From Fuerstiella sp. (GTDB taxonomy: Bacteria; Planctomycetota; Planctomycetia; Planctomycetales; Planctomycetaceae), in assembly GCA_029245955.1 (NCBI GenBank), contig JAQWOH010000007.1, forward strand, positions 1 through 64,000: a DNA stretch of 64,000 nucleotides. Reading direction: 5' to 3'. The notes under the pieces are model-generated. The model was not told the DNA's origin. It did not search any database and saw only the letters and a program-made list of their open reading frames with translations. Position 1 is the stretch's first letter. The number at the start of each line of letters is the position of its first letter. Below, piece after piece: positions 7,781-16,497 of this stretch. A program made the position numbers and the translations under genes.

Positions 7781-9043
7781 TCAGTTGGTCTTCTTAAACA
7801 CTACGTTTGTCGACGTCATGGCACCGCGTTGGTCGGTGGCTGACATGAACCAGACCGTCGCGTCTTCCGGCGCGGCAGGTGCACTGAGCGTTTTCCGGTC
7901 GAAGGTCGCTGCAACGGTTTTCCAGGTACGGTCGACCAATGGTCCGGTACCGGACGTGTAATGCAGCGACGCAGACTTCAACGGAACAGCGGCCCGACAG
8001 CGGACCGACGCCACGCCGCCCGTCTGTTGAGGGGTGCCCAGATCAGGTAGTGGTGTTTTGCCCAGAACGTGACTGTCGATAAACACACCGATTTCCATGG
8101 GCTGCCAGCCAGCGTAATGGCCGTGCGGCATGCGCACCTGAATACGAATCTGCTTCGGTCCCGGCACCCGTTGAAAACTCCGTGAATAACTGCGCAGCGG
8201 ATAATGCGGGTCATTAGTTCCGTTGACAAACAGGATTGGTACACGACAGTCAGCCAGATGGCTGGATGGGTCATAACGGCGGATCCACAGTCTGCGTCTG
8301 GCATCGTCCAGTGCATCGATAGCCGGGCGTTGCACGGATTCGCCGTCGTACAGAAAACCACAGCCGTAAACCGGAACCGCAGCTTTGAAACGATGGTCAA
8401 CTGAGGCGACCAGGCACGTTGTATAGCCGCCCCAGCTTATGCCGGTGACGGCCGTGCGCTGCGGATCGACTTCTGCAAAGCTGCGAACCAGAGAATGGGC
8501 TCGTACAACGCTGGCGACGGCGTGGTATGGCCAGTCGTCGTCGATGTCGCCACCAGCGCTGTCGAATTTCTGATCGCGCCCGTGTTCGGGCCCCCCGTCA
8601 GGCAGGCGAGTGCGCTTGACACGCATGTTGGACACCAGTTCGCCGTCTTTGAAAAGGGGGGCGTCCGGCCGACGACCGGACAGATCCATGGCAATCGCAG
8701 CGTAACCGCGCTGCGCCCATAACCACACCCAGTCTGCGAAGGCTGTCCCGCCTCCGCCGTGGATCAGCACCACCGCCGGCAGATTGCTGTCATTGCTGGT
8801 GTTGCCTTTGATCGTGCCGGGGGTCGCATAAAAGGCAAATACACTGGTTGGTTGACCGCCGAACAGCTCGCCTTCATACGTCAGCGACCGAATGGGACTT
8901 GTCGAATCGACCCATTTCACACCAGGCGTCCGGCTCAATTTCTCAAGATTCCAGACAGGCGTGGAGTCTTCTCCGGATCCTGTTTCTGTCAGAACGAACG
9001 TGGCCAGAATCGCATACAGCAGTCGTTGTCGATGAGACGTCAT
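7781..9043 (-). CDS. Exported alpha/beta hydrolase (acetyl esterase-like)
   Basis: This is a 420-residue secreted hydrolase. Residues 1-24 form a signal peptide (basic start, LLYAILATFVLTETGSG). The oxyanion-loop motif VLIHGGGG lies at 92-99, and the nucleophile elbow GISWGG has Ser203. The likely Asp is in VNGTNDPHYPL and the His in MPHGHYAGW. This order fits the acetyl xylan esterase/prolyl oligopeptidase-like group, common in planctomycetes that degrade acetylated polysaccharides. An extra C-terminal beta-rich segment of about 90 residues follows the catalytic domain and may bind substrate. It is a single gene with no obvious operon partner. The exact ester substrate cannot be read from the sequence. 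Confidence 0.75.
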   Translation of the reverse strand: MTSHRQRLLYAILATFVLTETGSGEDSTPVWNLEKLSRTPGVKWVDSTSPIRSLTYEGELFGGQPTSVFAFYATPGTIKGNTSNDSNLPAVVLIHGGGGTAFADWVWLWAQRGYAAIAMDLSGRRPDAPLFKDGELVSNMRVKRTRLPDGGPEHGRDQKFDSAGGDIDDDWPYHAVASVVRAHSLVRSFAEVDPQRTAVTGISWGGYTTCLVASVDHRFKAAVPVYGCGFLYDGESVQRPAIDALDDARRRLWIRRYDPSSHLADCRVPILFVNGTNDPHYPLRSYSRSFQRVPGPKQIRIQVRMPHGHYAGWQPMEIGVFIDSHVLGKTPLPDLGTPQQTGGVASVRCRAAVPLKSASLHYTSGTGPLVDRTWKTVAATFDRKTLSAPAAPEDATVWFMSATDQRGAMTSTNVVFKKTN

Positions 9044-9417
9044 TGATTTCTCGGAATGGCTCGGTGTGTCTGTTGGGTGGCAGCAGGTCTCACTTGGAAC
9101 GACCGACGCACAGCGACGACATGTTTTTATGGCGACGCGTATCTGCCATTCTGTACTTTCTCTGATTCAATGTGAAAATCCAGTCCCGGTGGTGTCGTCC
9201 CTGGGGAATTGAAATATTGCGCACGATCGCGAGACGGGAATCCGTCAAAAATCATGCCAAGTCTCTTATGAAACGGCAGCGAAGGTAGAGCATACTGGAA
9301 ATTCTCTCTACAGTCTGCGGCTCTCGGCGAACCGTTCCGCACCGCAGCGGGTCTGAGACCGGCCGCTGATGAGAACCCCGGACCTACCTCCCCAAGAACA
9401 GGACCTCCTGACGCGCG
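9044..9417. other. Divergent intergenic region
   Basis: About 374 bp separate the minus-strand esterase start from the plus-strand metallo-hydrolase start. Promoters for both should lie here, but I cannot point to a consensus. A minus-strand frame of about 108 codons crosses the region and the next gene's start. Its composition and lack of motifs argue against it. Confidence 0.4.
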
Positions 9418-10260
9418 ATGCTTGAAAACCTGCCACTTCGATCTGTCAAACACAAGGCGCTCACCGTCGAAGGGTATTCGCGCGCGGCGGTGCAGAGTTA
9501 TTGGCGAATTCCAGAACTGAAAATAGGCTTCGAACTGGGTGGCAGCCCCTGGTCATTCATGGGAACCCAGACATTTTTTGTCTCTCACGGTCATCTTGAC
9601 CATCTGGCCGCCATGCCCGTTTACGTGGCCCGCCGTCGCATGATGAAGATGGAGCCACCGACAATCTATCTGCCCGCGGATATTGTTGAAAACGTCGAAC
9701 GCATGTTACAGGCGTGGCAGCGACTTGACCGTGGTCGAATGCACTGTGAAATTGTGCCAGTTGAGGCCGGGGATCTGATCGAACTGTCGCGTGAACACAA
9801 GGTGCGAGTTTTTAAGACGAAGCATACTGTGTCGTCTGTCGGGTACCTGGTGTATGACTGTCGCCGCAAGCTCAGGTCGGAATATCATGGCTTGCCCGGC
9901 AACGAAATTCGCGAAATGCGGCTGTCGGGTACCGAGGTGACGCAGGAGACACTGACGCCTCTGGTTGCCTTTACCGGCGACACGGCGCCTCCCGGACTGG
10001 ATGCTCATCCGGACGTGTTGAAGGCGCAGGTGCTGATCACGGAGATGACATTCTTCCGGCCGGAACACCGCAAGGAAAAAATTCACAAGTTCGGGCACAT
10101 GCACCTGGATGATATTCTGGAGCGAGCTGATCGATTCGAGAACGAATTGATCATTCTCAGCCACCTCAGCACGCGAACTCATGAGTCTCAGGCCCGACAT
10201 GCCATCAGGAACCGCGTTCCTGATTCGCTCCGGGACCGGATCATGTTATGGTGCGACTGA
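9418..10260 (+). CDS. Metallo-beta-lactamase fold hydrolase, RNase Z-like
   Basis: This 280-residue cytoplasmic protein carries the metal motif SHGHLDH (His57, His59, Asp61, His62) after a short N-terminal beta sheet. The later metal ligands are probably in FTGDTAPP and LSHLSTRTH near the C-terminus. It is shorter than typical bacterial RNase Z (about 300-320) but has the same overall order, and its spacing resembles tRNase Z-like proteins of planctomycetes and plants. The role could be tRNA 3' end processing or another phosphodiester hydrolysis. The ATG at 9418 lacks a clear ribosome binding site. The next gene is 140 nt downstream and is probably transcribed separately. Confidence 0.75.
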   Translation: MLENLPLRSVKHKALTVEGYSRAAVQSYWRIPELKIGFELGGSPWSFMGTQTFFVSHGHLDHLAAMPVYVARRRMMKMEPPTIYLPADIVENVERMLQAWQRLDRGRMHCEIVPVEAGDLIELSREHKVRVFKTKHTVSSVGYLVYDCRRKLRSEYHGLPGNEIREMRLSGTEVTQETLTPLVAFTGDTAPPGLDAHPDVLKAQVLITEMTFFRPEHRKEKIHKFGHMHLDDILERADRFENELIILSHLSTRTHESQARHAIRNRVPDSLRDRIMLWCD

Positions 10261-10400
10261 TAACCGGCTGCACGAACAGCCGATGCACGAGGCGTTCGAT
10301 TCTGCATCAGTAACGCGACGGGCAGCTGAATGTCCGGCGTCGTATTGACTGCAGTGAACACGGTCGATGCGAACAACGAGTCGTTTTGAGGAATAGTCTT

Positions 10401-11156
10401 ATGAAAATTGCAATCACCGTAATGTTGCTGTTTCCGCTGCTGCAGACTGATAACGACGTCAGCGCACAGGACACGTCTGTCGCATCGGAACGCTATGAAG
10501 AACGTGCTGACCATGATCCCAATGGTATCGGCAAATTCTACATGGGACGTGAGATCGCCCACGTAATGGGGTACCTGGGCGCACCGTGGCTGGAACGAGA
10601 TACGCGTGAAGAGGAAGAGCGACTGACACTGCTGGTCAAGTCTCTGAAGTTGAAGCCCGGAGATATCGTGGCCGATATTGGAGCCGGCAGCGGGGTGATC
10701 AGTGTCCTGATGGCAGAGCAGGTCCTGCCCAATGGCTACGTAATCGGTGTCGACGTGCAGGACGAAATGTTGCTGCGTCTGCAGGACAATGCCCGGCAGA
10801 AAGGTGTTACGAATATCGTCCCGATCAAAGGATCTCAGAAAGCTCCGTCGCTGGCACCGCGTTCAATCGACCTGGCGATCATGGTAGATGTCTACCATGA
10901 GTTCGAATTTCCGTACGAGATGATGATGGAAATCAGCAAAGCCATGAAGCCGGGAGGCAGAATCGTGCTGGTGGAATACCGCATGGAAGATCCGACCGTA
11001 CCCATCAAGCTGGTCCATAAGATGTCGCAGAAACAGGCCAAAGCTGAGGTTGAACAGACTGGGTTCAACATGGAATGGACCGAAACGATCGACGTGTTAC
11101 CGCGCCAGCATATTCTGGTCTTCACAAAGCAGAATGAACCGAATTCTGCGCCTTAG
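10401..11156 (+). CDS. Class I SAM methyltransferase with signal peptide
   Basis: The protein has 251 residues from ATG 10401, chosen because GAGGAA lies 6 nt upstream. A TTG five codons earlier extends the frame. Residues 1-24 form a signal peptide (KIAITVMLLFPLL then a Ser-Ala-Gln cleavage region). The mature part contains motif I VADIGAGSGVISVLM, motif II VIGVDVQDEML and motif IV IDLAIMVDVYHEF, all intact for SAM binding. Export is surprising because SAM is cytoplasmic. Planctomycetes do, however, encode many exported-looking methyltransferases. The substrate is unknown. It is followed by a convergent LptF/G-like gene. Confidence 0.75.
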   Translation: MKIAITVMLLFPLLQTDNDVSAQDTSVASERYEERADHDPNGIGKFYMGREIAHVMGYLGAPWLERDTREEEERLTLLVKSLKLKPGDIVADIGAGSGVISVLMAEQVLPNGYVIGVDVQDEMLLRLQDNARQKGVTNIVPIKGSQKAPSLAPRSIDLAIMVDVYHEFEFPYEMMMEISKAMKPGGRIVLVEYRMEDPTVPIKLVHKMSQKQAKAEVEQTGFNMEWTETIDVLPRQHILVFTKQNEPNSAP

Positions 11157-11218
11157 ACGCAGAGTCCCGGCCCACAGCCCAGGACCGGATTCCGTACCAC
11201 TGAACCTCAACGGTGGCT

Positions 11219-12346
11219 TCAGGTCTGCACGTAGCCTGCTGTCCAGACAGTCGCTCCCCCCGTGACAATCACCGGGCACCATGCGGCCAGGTCCAGAGGA
11301 ATCAAAGTCCCACCAATAATGCTGCCGCCCAGCACCAGGCTAACCTGACCGAACACAAAAAAAGCGCCCAGAACCAGCGCACAAACGGTCATGTTCATGA
11401 TCAGACTCTGCGATTCGCGGCGCATGACCAGCGGCAACGCCATCGCAATGGCCAGCAGCGAGATGATTGGTCGAGTGATTCTGGCATGCAGTGCAAGGGT
11501 CTGTGCTTTCACCGGCACAGGGCCCGTTGACGGATTACGAATTCTCTTGACAAGTTGCGCCGATGACAGAAGACGCAGATTTCGCCCGCGGTTGTATAAC
11601 TGGTCGAAGCTGACACTGGACACAATAAATACGTCCCTGCCGTTGGGGCGAGAAATAATTCGCGTGCGACCTTCTTCGGTCAGCATATCGGCACCGCACA
11701 GGCCGGTCAGATTTTGTAGCAGCCAGCCCGCCCGCCGTTTACTTGTTGCGACCATGTAGACGGCTGATTCAGCCTCCAGTGAAAACGACTCCTTAGCCAG
11801 TTCTGCCGGCAGAAAGAAACTCGGATTCACCAGTTTCCGCTCTTCGATAATGACTTCTGAGCCGTCAATGTGCATTTCGTAGTTCGAATAGTCATACACA
11901 GGCTCAACGGTGCGTTTGCTGGCGCTGTCAGCACCTCGACGCGTTTGCAGTTCCACCGACAGTCGGGGCATGATCAACTCCTGATTTAGAATCAGGATCA
12001 GATTTATCAGAGCTCCTCCGACCAGGATTGGCCGCAGCAGCCGAAATGCCGGAATACCTGCAGCCAGAATCGGATGTGATTCCGAATGCTTCTCAAGCAA
12101 ACCAAAGACAGTGATTGCTGAGACACCGACAAGCAGCGGGCCAGCAAGGTCCAGGAACTCGGAAGCGTGGTATCCGTAGTAACTAAAGATGGACTTCGCC
12201 AGAGTCGCACCGTCTTCAGCCCCCCGCTGGAAATCTCGCATATTGGAAAACAGATCGACGACGATATACAAACCATACGTCGCCACGAAGAACACCATGA
12301 ATGTGTGCAGAAATCGCTTCAGTAAGTATTTGTCAAACGTATTCAT
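11219..12346 (-). CDS. LptF/LptG family permease
   Basis: This 375-residue protein (ATG 12346; GTG 12355 would add three residues) has the YjgP/YjgQ layout. Three N-terminal membrane segments start right after KYLLKRFLHTFMVFFV, a periplasmic beta-jellyroll fills about residues 130-270, and three C-terminal segments follow. LptF and LptG are the membrane half of the LptB2FG exporter that moves lipopolysaccharide to the outer membrane. Only one such permease is present here; its partner and LptB must lie elsewhere. It is convergent with the methyltransferase gene across a 62-bp gap. Confidence 0.8.
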   Translation of the reverse strand: MNTFDKYLLKRFLHTFMVFFVATYGLYIVVDLFSNMRDFQRGAEDGATLAKSIFSYYGYHASEFLDLAGPLLVGVSAITVFGLLEKHSESHPILAAGIPAFRLLRPILVGGALINLILILNQELIMPRLSVELQTRRGADSASKRTVEPVYDYSNYEMHIDGSEVIIEERKLVNPSFFLPAELAKESFSLEAESAVYMVATSKRRAGWLLQNLTGLCGADMLTEEGRTRIISRPNGRDVFIVSSVSFDQLYNRGRNLRLLSSAQLVKRIRNPSTGPVPVKAQTLALHARITRPIISLLAIAMALPLVMRRESQSLIMNMTVCALVLGAFFVFGQVSLVLGGSIIGGTLIPLDLAAWCPVIVTGGATVWTAGYVQT

Positions 12347-12560
12347 TGTGGCCACGAGTGGATATTGAAATGTTCCCCGCGTCTTGGCATCCCGGGTACG
12401 CCAGTCCGTGATTCCACACCTGCGGCCGACTTTTGTGCACCAGTGGCTGGTCGGTTACACTTTGGTCACCACAACTCTGCACGCTTACTCAAGGACGAAC
12501 GATCGACCTGCATCGGTGCCAGGTTGACAGTTTCGCTGGGCGGTGGGATTACAGTTGAGA

Positions 12561-12578
12561 GTTGACGTTCGAGTCAAC
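12561..12578. promoter_or_regulatory. Inverted repeat upstream of the HAD gene
   Basis: GTTGAC at 12561-12566 is mirrored by GTCAAC at 12573-12578, with the spacer GTTCGA. It lies about 60 nt upstream of the chosen HAD start, in the roughly 290-bp divergent gap after the LptF/G-like gene. It could be an operator. No regulator can be named. The rest of 12347-12639 shows no clear feature. Confidence 0.3.
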
Positions 12579-12639
12579 ATGGGATGATCATGGTTACTTG
12601 GGGTGGATAGGTAAGTATGTGGAGCGGCTGGCAACAATA

Positions 12640-13422
12640 ATGGTGGACTCACTTCAGAACGAAACAAACAGCACAGAAATCAGCGATTTGCGGGGTATCC
12701 GCGCTGTGGTATTCGATGCGGTAGGGACCCTGATGTACCCTCAGCCCTCTGTGGCAGAGGCCTATCGCTGCGCAATGTTACGTCACTGCGGTGTCAGCGT
12801 GTCGCCTGACCGGGTTAGCGCCGTGATCCGGGAATCGCTGAACGCCCGTTCGACAGGGCATGATTTGTCGACCAGTGAACCGGCGGAACATGAATTCTGG
12901 GCGCAGCTGATTCGGGATTTCTGTCCGGATTCAAAAGGCTTTCAGGCATGCTTTGACGACCTGTTTGCTCATTTTGCGCGACCTGACAGTTGGGGCTGTT
13001 TCTCTGACGTGGACACATTGTTCAGCGACTTAAGACGGACCGGGCTGAAAGTAGCGATCGCATCCAACTTTGATCTGCGACTGAATTCTGTTTGTGACGG
13101 TCTGGCAGCAATTTCTGACGCCGATTGCCGAGTTATTTCGTCGGTTGTTGGATGGCGGAAACCTGCTGCTGAGTTTTTTGCGGCAGCAACTAAGGAGCTG
13201 GGCATTTCGGCGGAACAGACGCTGATGGTCGGAGACGATCTTCTTAACGACGTTCGGGGGGCAACGGCAGCGGGATTGCGGGCGGCGTGGATTCGACGCG
13301 GCTCCAGCAGCAGTGAGGACGTTGAAATTCCGGAAAACGTACTGCAATTGTCGACACTGCAGCGATTGCCGGAACTCTTTGGATGTGTGTCTGTCGGTCC
13401 TACGCATGACGAGGATTCGTAG
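12640..13422 (+). CDS. HAD superfamily phosphatase
   Basis: The protein has 260 residues from ATG 12640. The frame extends 26 codons upstream to a TTG, but that extension has no family resemblance. Motif I is AVVFDAVGTLMYP, where the usual DxDGT is DAVGT; the first Asp nucleophile is kept and the second acid is replaced by Val. Motif II is VAIASNFD, the motif III lysine is in GWRKPAAEFF, and motif IV is MVGDDLLNDV. The helical cap lies between motifs I and II, so this is a haloacid dehalogenase/phosphoglycolate phosphatase-like (subfamily IA) enzyme. Loss of the second Asp suggests a dehalogenase-like or altered activity. It overlaps the next gene by 17 bp. Confidence 0.75.
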   Translation: MVDSLQNETNSTEISDLRGIRAVVFDAVGTLMYPQPSVAEAYRCAMLRHCGVSVSPDRVSAVIRESLNARSTGHDLSTSEPAEHEFWAQLIRDFCPDSKGFQACFDDLFAHFARPDSWGCFSDVDTLFSDLRRTGLKVAIASNFDLRLNSVCDGLAAISDADCRVISSVVGWRKPAAEFFAAATKELGISAEQTLMVGDDLLNDVRGATAAGLRAAWIRRGSSSSEDVEIPENVLQLSTLQRLPELFGCVSVGPTHDEDS

Positions 13423-14371
13423 CACAGTGGATGTCGAACGGCCATTGGTGACAGCGAACTTCGAAGATTGCAACCTTGTTGTGATACAGCGCAATCCCAC
13501 TTCCGGTTCCGGTAAAGGGGCGAAGCAACTTCTGAAGCTGATCCGCGAACTTCGAAGGATCGGGTATCGCGTTCGCCTGTTCGGCAGTCGAGAGCGACTG
13601 GATCAATATATCGCAGACAATGCTGTTCAGACGCAACTGCGATGTCTAGTGGCGGCCGGCGGCGACGGTACGGTGGCGGACCTGGTCAGTCGGTATCCTG
13701 GGTTTCCCATCGCCACGCTGCCGCTGGGGACTGAGAATCTGATGGCGCGATATCTGCAGATTCCGCGTTCCGGTGAATTTGTCGCTCAGATGATTCACAG
13801 ACTTTCGATGCAGTTATTCGACACCGCATTTGCCAATAATCAACGATTTCTGTTAATGGCGAGCGTCGGTGTGGACGCACAGGTTGTACAGCGGCTGCAC
13901 GCCGTGCGAGCAGGTCACATACGTCGTCTGTCGTACGTGAAGCCGATTCTGCAGAGCTTTCTGGGATATCGCTTTCCCGGACTGTCGGTGTATTCCACGG
14001 ACGCAGGATTGTGCGGTGAGGGAACGCATGTGATTGTTACCAATATCCCGGCATATGGTTTTCGTATGTCGTTTTCACCACAAGCTGATCCCCGGAATGG
14101 CCTGCTGGATGTTCGCATCTTTCGGCGAACTGGCCGTATTACGACGCTGATTCACGCATTGCGGACGCGATTCGGACTGGCGGACAGACGCGATGATGTG
14201 CAGCGGTTCACGACTCGTGAAATTGAAATTCGTTCCACGGCAGACAACACTCCCGTTCAATGTGACGGCGATCCGGCTCCCGATTGTCCGCTGCGCATCA
14301 GAGTCGCCCCGGCTTCTATGACGATTGTTGTTCCTGAAACTCACTGGCGATCCTCTGCAACAGAGGAATGA
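13406..14371 (+). CDS. Diacylglycerol kinase catalytic-domain lipid kinase
   Basis: The protein has about 321 residues from ATG 13406. A GTG at 13427 is an alternative; the longer frame from 13313 lies inside the HAD gene and is unlikely. Early residues show the kinase start NPTSGSGKGAK, then the nucleotide-binding AAGGDGTVADLV and PLGTENLMARYL. This is the YegS/DgkB/sphingosine-kinase fold, which phosphorylates diacylglycerol or related lipids. The C-terminal domain (VIVTNIPAYGF, then a beta sheet) is complete. It is probably co-transcribed with the HAD gene, suggesting a kinase/phosphatase pair in lipid metabolism (inference). Its 3' end overlaps rdgB by 56 bp on the opposite strand. Confidence 0.75.
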   Translation: MTRIRSTVDVERPLVTANFEDCNLVVIQRNPTSGSGKGAKQLLKLIRELRRIGYRVRLFGSRERLDQYIADNAVQTQLRCLVAAGGDGTVADLVSRYPGFPIATLPLGTENLMARYLQIPRSGEFVAQMIHRLSMQLFDTAFANNQRFLLMASVGVDAQVVQRLHAVRAGHIRRLSYVKPILQSFLGYRFPGLSVYSTDAGLCGEGTHVIVTNIPAYGFRMSFSPQADPRNGLLDVRIFRRTGRITTLIHALRTRFGLADRRDDVQRFTTREIEIRSTADNTPVQCDGDPAPDCPLRIRVAPASMTIVVPETHWRSSATEE

Positions 14372-14942
14372 ACTTGGAGAACGCTCGAGCTCGATGACTG
14401 AGCTTGTGTTTGACCAGTGGGCTGAGTTCGCCGAATGTGCGGTGAAACTCGCGAATCAGGAAATATGGATCGTAGCCGAACCCACCGGCCCCGCGTGCTT
14501 CATTCAAGATGCGGCCGCGGCACGTTCCTTCAGCAGCGACTTTGATTTCACCAGCAGGATTTGACAGTGCTACGCTGCACACGTAGCCCGCACCGCGTCG
14601 TTCGTCCAATACGTCGGTGAGGTCGGAAATCAATTTGACGTTGTTATCGTGGTCGGTGGCATTCGGGCCGCTGTAACGAGCGGAATAGATGCCGGGGGCC
14701 CCGTTCAGGGCGTCAACCTGCAGCCCACTGTCTTCACCAATTACCCATTGGCCCAGCGCAACCGCAACTTCCGTTGCCTTCTTGGCGGCGTTAGCGGCAA
14801 AGGTGTCGCCGTCTTCTTCGACTTCCGGAACATTCGGGAACTCAGTCACAGGGACAACGGTGAATCCCACCGGCGCCAGCAGTTCGGCCACTTCCTGTGT
14901 TTTCCTGACGTTGCGGCTGGCCAGGATGATGGTGCGGGACAT
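14316..14942 (-). CDS. rdgB: XTP/dITP diphosphatase (RdgB/HAM1)
   Basis: This 208-residue protein hydrolyses non-canonical purine triphosphates (ITP, dITP, XTP) to monophosphate and pyrophosphate, keeping them out of nucleic acid. It has the family start TIILASRNVRKTQE (normally SxNxxKxxE), then EDGDTFAANAAKKA, the catalytic GEDSGLQVDALNGAPGIYSA and the C-terminal GGFGYDPYF and SHRARAF. Length and motif order match Escherichia coli RdgB. The last 56 bp run antisense to the lipid-kinase gene. There is no operon partner; a divergent sulfatase starts 139 bp away. Confidence 0.93.
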   Translation of the reverse strand: MSRTIILASRNVRKTQEVAELLAPVGFTVVPVTEFPNVPEVEEDGDTFAANAAKKATEVAVALGQWVIGEDSGLQVDALNGAPGIYSARYSGPNATDHDNNVKLISDLTDVLDERRGAGYVCSVALSNPAGEIKVAAEGTCRGRILNEARGAGGFGYDPYFLIREFHRTFGELSPLVKHKLSHRARAFSKFIPLLQRIASEFQEQQSS

Positions 14943-15081
14943 TGTGGGATCAACAATCGTTACGGAGAAAGGTCATCTGAAGGTCACGTTCGCGGCGTAG
15001 CATATTGGTTGCTGAGCGGTCACTGAACTATCATCCGCCAGTTGTCTTACTTTTTCTTCGACTCAGAACAGAACGCGGGCG

Positions 15082-16497
15082 ATGTCAACTCCCAACATAC
15101 TGTGGCTGTGTACGGATCAGCAGCGGTACGACACGATTCGTTCATTGGGCAACGACCTGATTCGTACACCTAACATTGACAAGCTCGTCAACGAAGGCGT
15201 GGCGTTTACTCAGGCATACTGCCAGAGTCCCGTGTGCAGTCCCAGTCGAGCATCATTCCTGACCGGACGCTATCCGCGAACCACGCGCTGTCGCCAGAAT
15301 GGACAGACCATTCCCGCAGACGAAGTTTTGGTGAGCCGCATGTTTGCGAACGCGGGATATCGCTGCGGTCTGGCGGGAAAACTGCATCTGGCATCGTGCT
15401 CGGAAGGGAAGGTTGAAGAACGCATCGACGACGGCTACCACGACTTCCACTGGTCACATCATCCTCAGCCCGACTGGCCGGAAAACGCTTACACTCAGTG
15501 GCTGCGATCGAAAGGTCAGTCATGGAAGGATCTGTATTCCGGACCGTCCACCGGCTTTGTAAAGGTGGGCGTGCCTGCAGAATTTCACCAGACCAAATGG
15601 TGCGCGGATACGACCATCGACTTTATCCGGAGCAACCAGGATCGACCATGGTTCTTCAGCTTCAATTGTTTTGACCCGCATCATGCATTTGATCCGCCAC
15701 CCGAATATTTGGCGAAATACAACCCGGACGACATGCCCCTGCCGAAATTCGAATCGGGAGAACTGGATGCGAAAACCACCTTTCAACGCCTCGATTCTGT
15801 CTGGGCTCACAATAGTCCGGGTGAGTTTCACACGGCCGCAATGACAGATGCGGACCGTCGTCAGGTGACGGCGGCATATTACGCGATGTGTGAACTGATT
15901 GACGACCAGGTTGGACGCATCATGGATAGCCTTGAACGTTCAGGACAGCGCGAGAACACGATTGTGATCTTCATGTCTGACCACGGAGAAATGCTGGGAG
16001 ACCACGGCATCTACTTCAAGGGTCCGCATTTCTACGACGAAGCCATTCACGTTCCGCTGGTGATTTCTGCGCCTGATCGATTTCAGGCCGGTCTGCGGGT
16101 TGGCGGCCTGACGGAACTGGTTGACCTGGTGCCGACGTTGCTGGAAGCTGCCGACATGGAAGTGCCGAAACGTGTCCAGGGGAAATCACTGCTGCCCCAT
16201 CTGACGGGACAAGCGGACCCCGCACATCATCGCGATACGGTATTCTGTGAATACTACAACAGCTGGACGCACGGCGATGCTTATGGAACCATGCTGCGAA
16301 CGACCAGGGAGAAATTTATCGTCTATCACGGCACCGATCAGGGCGAACTCTACGACCTGAACTCGGACCCTGACGAATTCACGAACCTGTGGACTTCGCC
16401 TGATCATCAATCCCTGAAGCTCCGGCTGATGCAGCAGTGCTTCGACGCCAGTGTTCTGGGCATGGACCCGTGGCCACCAAGACGCGGTGCGTTCTAA
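15082..16497 (+). CDS. Sulfatase without signal peptide
   Basis: This 471-residue type I sulfatase has a metal-binding Asp12 in LCTDQQ and the formylglycine motif CSPSR at Cys52-Arg56. The middle contains SDHGEMLGDHGIYFKG, which supplies further metal and sulfate contacts. The C-terminus has the usual small subdomain (ELYDLNSDPDEFTNLW). It starts directly with the first beta strand, so it is probably cytoplasmic, unlike many planctomycete sulfatases. It may act on imported sulfated sugars; the substrate cannot be read. Its stop overlaps the convergent histidine kinase gene by 4 bp. Confidence 0.88.
   Translation: MSTPNILWLCTDQQRYDTIRSLGNDLIRTPNIDKLVNEGVAFTQAYCQSPVCSPSRASFLTGRYPRTTRCRQNGQTIPADEVLVSRMFANAGYRCGLAGKLHLASCSEGKVEERIDDGYHDFHWSHHPQPDWPENAYTQWLRSKGQSWKDLYSGPSTGFVKVGVPAEFHQTKWCADTTIDFIRSNQDRPWFFSFNCFDPHHAFDPPPEYLAKYNPDDMPLPKFESGELDAKTTFQRLDSVWAHNSPGEFHTAAMTDADRRQVTAAYYAMCELIDDQVGRIMDSLERSGQRENTIVIFMSDHGEMLGDHGIYFKGPHFYDEAIHVPLVISAPDRFQAGLRVGGLTELVDLVPTLLEAADMEVPKRVQGKSLLPHLTGQADPAHHRDTVFCEYYNSWTHGDAYGTMLRTTREKFIVYHGTDQGELYDLNSDPDEFTNLWTSPDHQSLKLRLMQQCFDASVLGMDPWPPRRGAF

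Noticed and set aside
9127-9453. 108-codon minus-strand frame in the divergent gap
   Set aside because: It overlaps the start of the metallo-hydrolase, has no motif and no ribosome binding site.
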